Below, piece after piece: positions 34,645 through 42,005 of a DNA stretch of 64,000 nt. Under the pieces are notes generated by a model. The model had not been told where the DNA came from. It saw only the letters and a program-made list of their open reading frames with translations, and did not search any database. Made by a program: the position numbers and the translations under genes. Each line of letters opens with the position of its first letter. The first letter of the stretch is position 1. Source of the stretch: Pannonibacter anstelovis (GTDB lineage: Bacteria; Pseudomonadota; Alphaproteobacteria; Rhizobiales; Stappiaceae); the NCBI RefSeq assembly GCF_036881715.1, contig NZ_JBAKBF010000006.1:215266-279265 (forward strand), read 5' to 3'.

Positions 34645-36069
34645 ATGGCGCCAGAGCGGGAGGTCTTCAATGAGATGCTGGGGGCAGACGGGCGGCCAAG
34701 GCCGGCCTACGCAAGACTGGCCGAATGGCTCGACAGCCAGCCGAAAAACTTCCTGACGCGCAAAAGCCGGGAAGCCGAAACAATCTTCAGGCGTCTTGGC
34801 ATCACCTTTGCCGTCTATGGCGCTCAGGAGGCGACGGAACGCCTCATCCCCTTCGATCCTATCCCCCGCATCATCTCCGCCGCCGAGTGGCGCCGCCTTT
34901 CGGCCGGCATCGAGCAGCGCGTGCGCGCCCTCAACGCCTTTCTGCATGACATCTACCACCGGCAGGAAATCATCCGCGCGGGACGGCTTCCGGCTGAACT
35001 GATCCTGCAGAACGATGCCTTCCTGCCGGAAATGGTGGGCTTCACTCCGGCGCGGCGCGTCTATTCGCACATCATCGGCACCGATCTGGTGCGCGTTGGC
35101 GAGAATGACTTCTACGTGCTGGAAGACAACACGCGCACGCCCTCCGGCGTCTCCTACATGCTGGAGAACCGGGAAACCATGATGCGCATGTTCCCTGATC
35201 TGTTCCAGATGCACCGGGTGGCGGCAATCGAGCAGTATCCCGATCTTCTGCGCCAGACGCTGGAAAGCGTGGCGCCGGACACGACGCGCAAGGAGCCGAC
35301 GATCTGCATCCTGACGCCGGGCATCTACAACTCGGCCTATTTCGAGCACGCCTTCCTGGCCGACCAGATGGGCGTGGAGCTGGTGGAAGGGCGCGATCTC
35401 TTTGTCGACAATGGCAAGGTCTGGATGCGAACCACACGCCAGCCCAAACAGGTGGATGTGATCTACCGGCGCATCGACGATGCCTTCCTCGATCCCCTCA
35501 CCTTCCGCCCGGACTCAATGCTGGGCGTTCCCGGCCTCTTCGATGCCTACCGGGCAGGCACGGTCACGATCTGCAATGCACCAGGCACCGGTATTGCCGA
35601 TGACAAGGCCATCTATGCCTATGTGCCGGATATCATCGAGTTCTACACCGGCCAGAAGCCGATCCTGAACAACGTGCCGACGTGGAACTGCTCGCGGCCG
35701 GATGACTTTGCCTATGTGCTCGACAACCTTGCCGATATCGTCGTCAAGGAAGTGCACGGCTCGGGCGGCTACGGCATGCTGATCGGCCCCACCGCATCCA
35801 AGCGCGAAATTGCCGCCTTCCGGGAAGTCCTGAAGGCCAATCCGAAGAACTATATCGCCCAGCCGACCCTGTCGCTGTCTGCCTGCCCCACCCATGTGGC
35901 CTCCGGGGTTGCCCCCCGCCATGTGGACCTGCGCCCCTATGTCCTGATCGGTGATCAGGTGCGGATCACCCCCGGCGGGCTGACACGAGTGGCGCTGAAG
36001 AAGGGCTCCCTGGTCGTGAATTCGAGCCAGGGCGGCGGCACCAAGGATACCTGGGTTCTGGAGGACTGA
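34645..36069 (+). CDS. Circularly permuted ATP-grasp protein (DUF404/DUF407 type)
   Basis: A 474-residue protein of the circularly permuted ATP-grasp type 2 family, predicted to form peptide or amide bonds with ATP. Conserved blocks include DIYHRQEIIRAG, the YVLEDNTRTPSGVSYMLENR motif (about residues 157-176) and VVKEVHGSGGYGMLIGP. It is the first gene of a four-gene run, five bases before the alpha-E gene. This order, followed by a transglutaminase and Anbu, recurs in many bacteria. The real substrate is not known for the family. Confidence 0.9.
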   Translation: MAPEREVFNEMLGADGRPRPAYARLAEWLDSQPKNFLTRKSREAETIFRRLGITFAVYGAQEATERLIPFDPIPRIISAAEWRRLSAGIEQRVRALNAFLHDIYHRQEIIRAGRLPAELILQNDAFLPEMVGFTPARRVYSHIIGTDLVRVGENDFYVLEDNTRTPSGVSYMLENRETMMRMFPDLFQMHRVAAIEQYPDLLRQTLESVAPDTTRKEPTICILTPGIYNSAYFEHAFLADQMGVELVEGRDLFVDNGKVWMRTTRQPKQVDVIYRRIDDAFLDPLTFRPDSMLGVPGLFDAYRAGTVTICNAPGTGIADDKAIYAYVPDIIEFYTGQKPILNNVPTWNCSRPDDFAYVLDNLADIVVKEVHGSGGYGMLIGPTASKREIAAFREVLKANPKNYIAQPTLSLSACPTHVASGVAPRHVDLRPYVLIGDQVRITPGGLTRVALKKGSLVVNSSQGGGTKDTWVLED

Positions 36070-36074
36070 TCATC

Positions 36075-37019
36075 ATGCTCGGCCGCACAGCCGCCTCCCT
36101 TTTCTGGATGTCGCGCTACAAGGAGCGCTCCCACAACACCGCACGCCTGCTGGAAGCGGCATGGCGCACCGCCATGATCCCGCAGCCGGGCATGGACGAA
36201 GCCGAAGACTGGCGTTCGGCGCTGACCGGCTCCGGCTGCGAGGCCGCCTTCATGGAGAAGTCCGGCGAAGTGAACGCGCGCGCCGTGACAAATTTCATGC
36301 TGTTCGACAAGGAGAACCCCTCCTCCGTGCGCAACAGCCTGGAGATGGCCCGCAACAATGCCCGAGCCGTGCGCACGGGCATCACGTCCGAACTCTGGGA
36401 GGCGATCAACACCACGTGGATCGAATTCAGCGACGTGAAGCCGCAGACGCTGACGCAGGACAAGCTGCCGGAATTCCTCGCCTGGATCGGCCAGCGCGCC
36501 ATGCTGTTCCGCGGCGCGCTGCTGGGTACGCTCCTGCGCGACGACGGTTATTCCTTCTCGCAGCTTGGCCATTTCGTCGAGCGGGCGGACCACACGGCAC
36601 GGGTGCTGGACGCCAAATACTGGATCCTGCTGCCCGTGACCGACATGGCCGGCAAGGGGCACCATCACCAGTGGTCCTCGATCCTGCGCGTCATGTCCGG
36701 CCTCAGAAGCTACCGCTTCGCCTTTCCCAACGCGGAACTGAAGGCGGCGAACATTGCCGAGTTCCTCATCCTGCGCCGGGAAATGCCGCGCTCGCTGGCT
36801 CACAGTTATGACTGGCTCAACAGCACGATGAATGATCTGACCGCCTTCTACGGCGAGCAGATGCCAAGTGCGCCCCTGGCCGGTGCGATGCAGGAGCAGC
36901 TGCGAGCCGCTCACATGCGCGACATCTACAGCAAGGGCCTGCACGAGTTTCTGGTGGACTTCACCCTCCGGAACAACGCATTCGCCGACCGGGTCGCCCG
37001 TGATTACAATTTCGCCTGA
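36075..37019 (+). CDS. Alpha-E domain protein (DUF403)
   Basis: A 314-residue all-helical protein of the DUF403 'alpha-E' family. It shows LGRTAASLFWMSRYKERSHNTARLL at the N-terminus, the SYDWLNSTMND segment and GRNDFA-type C-terminal helices. The family nearly always stands next to a circularly permuted ATP-grasp gene and a transglutaminase, and may assist peptide synthesis. Biochemical function is unknown. It begins five bases after the ATP-grasp stop, so the two are co-translated. Confidence 0.88.
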   Translation: MLGRTAASLFWMSRYKERSHNTARLLEAAWRTAMIPQPGMDEAEDWRSALTGSGCEAAFMEKSGEVNARAVTNFMLFDKENPSSVRNSLEMARNNARAVRTGITSELWEAINTTWIEFSDVKPQTLTQDKLPEFLAWIGQRAMLFRGALLGTLLRDDGYSFSQLGHFVERADHTARVLDAKYWILLPVTDMAGKGHHHQWSSILRVMSGLRSYRFAFPNAELKAANIAEFLILRREMPRSLAHSYDWLNSTMNDLTAFYGEQMPSAPLAGAMQEQLRAAHMRDIYSKGLHEFLVDFTLRNNAFADRVARDYNFA

Positions 37020-37052
37020 TCGAAAAAGGCCGAAGGCAGGAGCCAGCATCCG

Positions 37053-37868
37053 ATGCGCCTGACAGTCCGCCACACAACGCATTACCGCTATGACACCCCG
37101 CTTGCCAATGCCATGCAGCAGCTGCGGCTGACACCGCCTGCCTGCGCGGGACAAACCATCCTGGACTGGCGTATCGAGGCGCCGGGCATGGACCGGGCAA
37201 CCACTTACCACGACGCCTTCGGCAATCTGGTGCACATGATCTCCAGCCGCGAACAGCTGGAGGCCGTGACCATCACTGCCTCGGGAACAGTGGAAACCAC
37301 CGACCTCAACGGCGTTCTGGGCGAAGAAACAGCCGAAGCACCGGTACGGATCTATACCCGCGTCACGCCGCTGACCGAAGCCAACCACGCCATCCGCAAG
37401 CTGTCCAGCCTGGTGACACCGGAGGATCAGATCGGCGGCTGCCACGCCCTGATGCATGCGATCCGCGACAAGGTCAGCTATAGGGTTGGCGTGACCGAAA
37501 CCCACGCCACGGCCATTCAGGTGCTTGCTGCCGGTGAAGGCGTGTGTCAGGACCACGCCCACATCTTCATCGCAGCCGCCCGCGCGGCCGGAGTGCCTGC
37601 CCGTTATGTTTCGGGCTATCTTCTGCTGGATGAGTCTCAGGAGTCGGAAGCTCACCATGCCTGGGCCGAGGCCTATATCGAGGGCTTGGGCTGGGTCGGC
37701 TTTGACGTTTCCAATGCGATTTGCCCGACCGATCACTATATCCGCTTGACGGCTGGGCTGGACTCGCGTTCCGCTGCTCCGATACGCGGCATCCGGTTTG
37801 GCGGCATGGAAGAAAACCTCAATGTCGAGGTTGATGTAAGCCGCGCCGGAAGCCAGCAGCAACAATAA
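37053..37868 (+). CDS. Transglutaminase-like cysteine protein
   Basis: A 271-residue protein of the bacterial transglutaminase-like family with an N-terminal beta domain (MRLTVRHTTHYRYDTPL). The catalytic triad is visible: Cys165 in GEGVCQDHAH, His202 in HHAWAEAY and Asp218 in GWVGFDVSN. Members may act as peptidases or in amide exchange. No signal peptide is seen, so it is cytoplasmic, together with the ATP-grasp and Anbu products. It starts 33 bases after the alpha-E gene. Confidence 0.9.
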   Translation: MRLTVRHTTHYRYDTPLANAMQQLRLTPPACAGQTILDWRIEAPGMDRATTYHDAFGNLVHMISSREQLEAVTITASGTVETTDLNGVLGEETAEAPVRIYTRVTPLTEANHAIRKLSSLVTPEDQIGGCHALMHAIRDKVSYRVGVTETHATAIQVLAAGEGVCQDHAHIFIAAARAAGVPARYVSGYLLLDESQESEAHHAWAEAYIEGLGWVGFDVSNAICPTDHYIRLTAGLDSRSAAPIRGIRFGGMEENLNVEVDVSRAGSQQQQ

Positions 37869-37909
37869 AGGGTCCGAAGCGGCCTGAGAATGAAGCGGAC
37901 CCCTTTGCC

Positions 37910-38641
37910 GTGACTTACTGCGTTGGCCTGAAACTTGACCGTGGTCTCGTCTTTGCTGCCGACACCCGCACCAATGCGGGTGTCGACAATATCGCCACCT
38001 TCAAGAAACTGCATGTCTGGGAGAAGCCCGGCGAGCGTGTCTTCACCCTGCTGACGGCAGGCAATCTCGCCATCACCCAGTCAGTGGTTTCGATCCTGTC
38101 CGAACAGATTGCCTCTCCCACCCTCAACAAGACCAATCTGATGAGCGTGGACACCATGTTCCAGGCGGCCCGCCTTGTCGGGCAAGCTGTGCGGGACGTG
38201 CGGGCACTGGATGGCGACGCTCTGGCGGCGAGCGCGGAAAGCTTCTTCGTCACCTTCATCTTCGGCGGCCAGATCAAGGGCGAAGAGCCGCGCCTGTTCC
38301 AGATCTATTCGGCCGGCAACTTCATCGAAGCCACCGATGACACCATGTTCTTCCAGATTGGCGAGCACAAATACGGCAAGCCGATCCTCGACCGGGTGAC
38401 CCGCCGCGACATGCGCCTTGGCGCTGCGGCCAAGATGGCGCTGCTGTCTTTCGACTCCACCCTGCGCTCGAACCTGTCGGTCGGCATGCCGATCGACCTG
38501 ATGCTCTACAACACGGACAGCTTCACAGCCCACCGCCAGAAGCGTATCGACCGGGAAGATCCGTATTTCCAGACGCTCTCTTCAGAATGGTCCAACGCCC
38601 TGCGCAAGGCCTTCACGGAGATCCCGGAATTCGAGATCTGA
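37910..38641 (+). CDS. Anbu, proteasome-like peptidase of the HslV/20S beta superfamily
   Basis: A 243-residue Ntn-hydrolase of the Anbu (ancestral beta subunit) group. After removal of the initiator Met, Thr1 is the predicted nucleophile (N-terminus TYCVGL); Asp17 in AADTRTNAG and Lys31/Lys32 match catalytic positions of proteasome subunits. No signal or propeptide precedes it. The start is GTG; a seven-codon upstream frame (ATG at 37890) ends in a TGA that overlaps it, which would permit translational coupling. It ends the ATP-grasp-alpha-E-transglutaminase run. No ATPase unfoldase gene is nearby. Physiological substrate unknown. Confidence 0.92.
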   Translation: MTYCVGLKLDRGLVFAADTRTNAGVDNIATFKKLHVWEKPGERVFTLLTAGNLAITQSVVSILSEQIASPTLNKTNLMSVDTMFQAARLVGQAVRDVRALDGDALAASAESFFVTFIFGGQIKGEEPRLFQIYSAGNFIEATDDTMFFQIGEHKYGKPILDRVTRRDMRLGAAAKMALLSFDSTLRSNLSVGMPIDLMLYNTDSFTAHRQKRIDREDPYFQTLSSEWSNALRKAFTEIPEFEI

Positions 38642-38697
38642 GGCGCCGGAGGGCACCGTTCCGGCTGTGCGTCAGGTATTACGTCAGCCCCCGCTCC

Positions 38698-38719
38698 GTC
38701 CCGGCCTCCGTGCCGGGAC
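38698..38719. repeat. REP-like palindrome, inverted copy
   Basis: GTCCCGGC and GCCGGGAC flank CTCCGT; the CCTGTCA next to it faces TGACAG before the copy at 38780. The two form an inverted pair about 60 bases apart, as in BIME-type elements. Confidence 0.65.
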
Positions 38720-38779
38720 CTGTCAGAGACGCAGAGCGCCCAGACGGGACATTCGTTTCGGGCAGTGACAGCCTTACAG

Positions 38780-38800
38780 GCCCCGGCACAAGGCCGGGGC
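38780..38800. repeat. REP-like palindrome
   Basis: GCCCCGGC and GCCGGGGC flank ACAAG. It shares the core with the copies at 32815 and (inverted) 38698. It is intergenic, between the convergent anbu and atp12 genes. Confidence 0.7.
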
Positions 38801-38836
38801 GGCGCGGAGTGGTGGGAAAGGCTGTGCTCACACTCA

Positions 38837-38927
38837 GATTCAAGCGGATGAGAAACTGATTCAACTGCGCGGTAATCAGATTCAACAGGCTCGAAAGTTG
38901 ATTCAAGCTGCTGCAAGTTTGATTCAG
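38837..38927. repeat. Five GATTC(AA) sites at an exact 21-bp period
   Basis: GATTCAA begins at 38837, 38858, 38879 and 38900, and GATTCAG at 38921: four intervals of exactly 21 bp. The other 14 bases of each unit vary. GATTC is a GANTC site, the CcrM methylation motif of Alphaproteobacteria. 21 bp is two helical turns, so all sites face the same side. The array is in the 325-base gap between convergent anbu and atp12. No gene is apparent in this gap. Confidence 0.85.
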
Positions 38928-38966
38928 AGAGTTGCCTCAACTATCTGAAATAAAATTGCTTTCGCC

Positions 38967-39743
38967 TTATCCGTGCCCCAGGATCAGCGCTGCGGCATCG
39001 AATTCGGTCTTCTTGTAGGCGCGGATGCGGCGGGCTTCGGCGTCTTCACCCCAGAGTTCCGCGTTCCAGTCCTCGTCCACATGGGCAGCGGCCCAGAGGT
39101 CTGCGGCGGCATGATTGCGGCGGGCGAGAAGCAGCGCGATAACGGCCGAGCCCGTGACGGTCGTCACCGTGTGCAGGGCGGCCAGTTCCAGCGCCGAAAA
39201 ACCATCCAGCGCCTTGCGGAAGGCGGCAACAAGGCTTTCGTCCTGCGCCACATGCATGATGCCGCCGGACAGGCGGAAACGTCCGGCGAGTTCGGCTTCT
39301 GCAGCGGCCAGCAGCGGATCCCAGATCTGGCGCTGGCGTTCGGTCAGGCGCTCCGGCTCGCTGGCGCGGTAGCACAGGGCATCATTCCCGGCATAACGGG
39401 CGATCTCATCGGCGACTTCCGCAAAGCGGTCGCCGACCGCATCAATGGCCGCATTGGCGATGCGGGTCAGCGGCATGATGCCGGGGTTGATCACCTTTTC
39501 CTGCGCATGCCATTCGGCAGCAACGGCGGCAGCGAGGCGGGCATCAGGCAGAAGCAACGGCTTGCGGCCCGGCGTCTTCACCGCGCGGCCATCCAGCAGC
39601 ACTGCGTGCCCCCCCTCAGCGGGAGCGGACGAAGCAGTATCATAGAAGCGCTTCGGCAATTCGCGGCGCGAGAGTTCCTTGGCCCGCTCGACCGGATCAT
39701 ATTTGGCAAGGTTCGCGTGGATCTCTTCAAAGATATCGCGCAT
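38967..39743 (-). CDS. ATP12-family ATP synthase assembly chaperone
   Basis: A 258-residue protein of the ATP12 chaperone family, which in mitochondria assists assembly of the F1 alpha subunit; alphaproteobacterial copies are presumed to do likewise. It shows KRFYDTA near the N-terminus, LLDGRAVKTPGRKPLLLP (about 49-66) and the conserved HVDEDWNAELWGEDAEA near the C-terminus. The ATG at 39743 shares a base with the TGA of the HAD gene, and the two are likely cotranslated. Identity is clear; the role in this organism is by homology. Confidence 0.93.
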   Translation of the reverse strand: MRDIFEEIHANLAKYDPVERAKELSRRELPKRFYDTASSAPAEGGHAVLLDGRAVKTPGRKPLLLPDARLAAAVAAEWHAQEKVINPGIMPLTRIANAAIDAVGDRFAEVADEIARYAGNDALCYRASEPERLTERQRQIWDPLLAAAEAELAGRFRLSGGIMHVAQDESLVAAFRKALDGFSALELAALHTVTTVTGSAVIALLLARRNHAAADLWAAAHVDEDWNAELWGEDAEARRIRAYKKTEFDAAALILGHG

Positions 39744-40423
39744 CAAAGGGTCTCCAGTGTCCAGCCGAGGCAGCGGGCAATCGCGCCGTCGATCGCATCA
39801 AATTGGTCTATCACCGCATGGGCCCCTGCCCCATGCAGAAGGTCAGCCGTGTGATAGCCCCAGGACACGCCGACGGCGAGAGCGCCGGCGGCCCGTGCCA
39901 TTTCCATGTCAAAGCTGGTGTCGCCGATCATCACCGTGCGCAGGGGTTCGGCGCCCGTTTCGCCCATGGCCCGCAGTACCATATCGGGATGCGGCTTGGA
40001 GGGGCTGGTGTCAGCGGTCTGGATGGTAACAAATCGCCCTTCCAGATCATGCAGCTTCAACATGTGATCCACGCCGCGGCGGGCCTTGCCAGTGGCGATG
40101 CCCAGCAGCACATCGTCGCGCGCGCCAAGGCGCAAGATGGCTTCGCGGGCGCCCGGATAGAGCGGATCGTGATCAAGGCCTGCCTCGCGGCGGCTGCGCT
40201 TGGAAGCCCGATAGGCCTCGGACATCATGCCCACCTTGCTGCGGTGTTCCGGGCCCACCAGACGGGCGAATGCCTGTTCCAGCGACAGGCCGACGATGGA
40301 CAGCGCTTCCTTGCGGCCGGGCATCGGCAGCCCAGCGGCGGCAAAGCCAACCTCAAGCCCGTGCAGGATGGTTTCCTGGCTGTCGATCAGCGTGCCGTCG
40401 CAGTCAAAGATCACAAGATACAT
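39743..40423 (-). CDS. HAD-superfamily hydrolase (phosphoglycolate-phosphatase-like)
   Basis: A 226-residue HAD subfamily IA phosphatase. Motif I is DCDGTL with nucleophile Asp7 and acid Asp9; motif II is GIATGK, motif III the Lys of SKPHPDM, and motif IV GDTSFDMEMA. The cap is inserted after motif I. It lies between rluC and atp12 and overlaps atp12 as TGATG. Family members hydrolyse small phosphoesters; the substrate is not evident from sequence. Confidence 0.9.
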   Translation of the reverse strand: MYLVIFDCDGTLIDSQETILHGLEVGFAAAGLPMPGRKEALSIVGLSLEQAFARLVGPEHRSKVGMMSEAYRASKRSRREAGLDHDPLYPGAREAILRLGARDDVLLGIATGKARRGVDHMLKLHDLEGRFVTIQTADTSPSKPHPDMVLRAMGETGAEPLRTVMIGDTSFDMEMARAAGALAVGVSWGYHTADLLHGAGAHAVIDQFDAIDGAIARCLGWTLETL

Positions 40424-40438
40424 GGGCAGGCCAGTTCC

Positions 40439-41440
40439 TCAGTCTTCCTCGTCCAGCTCCGGAACATAATCGGCAACATCAAAGCCGAGCAGGTTCCAGG
40501 TCTGCTGCATGTGCGGGGGCAGCGGCGCGGAGACGTCGATCTTGCCGTGACCCGAGGGGTGCGGAATGATGATACGCCGGGCCAGCAGGTGCAGGCGGTT
40601 CTGGATGCCGCCGGGCAGCTCCCAGTTTTCCACGTTGAAATACTTGTCGTCCCCGATGATCGGGTGATGAATGTGGGCCGCATGGGCGCGCAGCTGATGG
40701 GTGCGGCCGGTCACCGGCTTCATGGTCACCCAGGACAGTTTCTGCGCTGATTGCTCAACCACATTGTAGAGCGACACGGCGTGCTGGGCCTCATCCTCAC
40801 CATGACGGGCAATGCGCATGCGCTCCTCGCTCTCGTCACGGGCGAGATAGGTGGAGATACGGCCCTGCTTGGGCTTCGGCACCCCGGCCAGCATCGCCCA
40901 GTAGATCTTGCGGGTGTTACGGTGGCGGAAGGACTTGGTCAGCTCCTGCGCAGCAAGACGGGTCTTGGCGACGAGGATGATGCCAGAGGTCTCCCGGTCC
41001 AGCCGGTGCACAAGGCGCGGCTTGTTGCCCTTGCTGTCGGTGAAGGCATCCAGCATGCCGTCGAGATGGCGGCGCAGGCCCGAACCGCCCTGTACAGCAA
41101 GACCTGCGGGCTTGTTCAGCACCATCACCATGCTGTCCTCGAACAGCATCATGTCCTCGATGGCCTTGCGATCGTCATCGATGAGCTTTGTGGACTTCGG
41201 CCGGGCGTTCTTGCGGTCGTCCGCCTCGATCTCGATGCCGAGCGGCGGGATGCGCACGCTCTGCCCGGCAGCAAGGCGCGTGGCGCTTTCGGCGCGCTTG
41301 CCGTCGACGCGCACCTGGCCGGTGCGCAGCAGCTTCTGCAGGTGGCCGAAGCCAAGGCCCGGAAAATGGACCTTGAACCAACGGTCGAGGCGCATGCCAG
41401 CCTCATCGGCGGACACGGTCTTGAGTTCAATAGCGGACAT
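40439..41440 (-). CDS. rluC: RluC/RluD-family 23S rRNA pseudouridine synthase
   Basis: Converts uridines to pseudouridine in RNA. The 333-residue protein has an N-terminal S4 RNA-binding domain (residues about 14-75: MRLDRWFKVHFPGLGFGHLQKLL) and the catalytic HRLDRETSG with Asp148, then RTHQLRAHAAHI. The start MSAIELKTVS at 41440 fits RluC; the open frame 18 codons upstream does not. It is 15 bases upstream of the HAD gene. RluC and RluD cannot be separated with certainty by eye. Confidence 0.9.
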   Translation of the reverse strand: MSAIELKTVSADEAGMRLDRWFKVHFPGLGFGHLQKLLRTGQVRVDGKRAESATRLAAGQSVRIPPLGIEIEADDRKNARPKSTKLIDDDRKAIEDMMLFEDSMVMVLNKPAGLAVQGGSGLRRHLDGMLDAFTDSKGNKPRLVHRLDRETSGIILVAKTRLAAQELTKSFRHRNTRKIYWAMLAGVPKPKQGRISTYLARDESEERMRIARHGEDEAQHAVSLYNVVEQSAQKLSWVTMKPVTGRTHQLRAHAAHIHHPIIGDDKYFNVENWELPGGIQNRLHLLARRIIIPHPSGHGKIDVSAPLPPHMQQTWNLLGFDVADYVPELDEED

Positions 41441-41617
41441 ATGGGTCTCGTTCTGGCGCTTGCCCGGCTTGGAGCGGGTATCCGGGACGGCCAACGCGGC
41501 ACGTCAAACCGGCCCGGCAGGGCGCAGCTGTTGTTGTGCTCCTCTTAAGCGTCCTTGGCCCGCAAGGGAAGAGATTTCGCAGCTCAAGAGTGTCACAAGG
41601 TCCGAAAGGCCGGAGTT

Positions 41618-42001
41618 TCACGCTCCAACACTGCGCGCAATGGCAAGACCGGCAAAGACCGCGAGGATGGACAGGAGAACCGACAGGACCACATAAAGCA
41701 GCGCCATATGCACAGCCCCCCTCTCCCACAGCAGCGCCATGTCCAGCGAGAAGGCGGAAAAAGTGGTGAAGCCGCCGAGGATGCCGGTCGCCACGAAAAG
41801 CCGCAGACCCGCCGACGTGCCGGGATTGTAACGCAGCAGCAAGCCGATGAAGAGGCCCATGATCAGCGATCCGGCCACATTCACTGTCAGCGTGCCATAG
41901 GGAAAATTCGGCCCGAACCAGCGCAAGGTCAACAGATTGACCCCATGGCGCAGCGCCGCACCGATGCCGCCGCCAAGCGCGACGATCAGAAAACTACCCA
42001 T
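41618..42001 (-). CDS. crcB: Fluoride ion channel CrcB/Fluc
   Basis: A 127-residue membrane protein that exports fluoride. Four membrane segments are visible, along with GGxGAxxR (GGGIGAALRHG), the pore motif GTLTVNVAGSLIMG and GGFTTFSAFSLD, which carries the conserved Phe residues and Na+ site. It follows the patatin-like gene by four bases and precedes rluC by a 177-base gap. No fluoride riboswitch is evident in front of it. Confidence 0.95.
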   Translation of the reverse strand: MGSFLIVALGGGIGAALRHGVNLLTLRWFGPNFPYGTLTVNVAGSLIMGLFIGLLLRYNPGTSAGLRLFVATGILGGFTTFSAFSLDMALLWERGAVHMALLYVVLSVLLSILAVFAGLAIARSVGA

Positions 42002-42005
42002 TCCC

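Noticed and set aside
35955..37865. 636-codon open frame antisense to the alpha-E and transglutaminase genes
   Set aside because: The plus-strand genes have intact catalytic motifs. The antisense frame has the composition of a GC-rich shadow.
38506..38940. Minus-strand 144-codon frame across the GANTC array, giving a seven-residue repeat
   Set aside because: It begins with TTG, runs into anbu in antisense and has no ribosome-binding site. The 21-bp DNA period makes the peptide repeat by itself.
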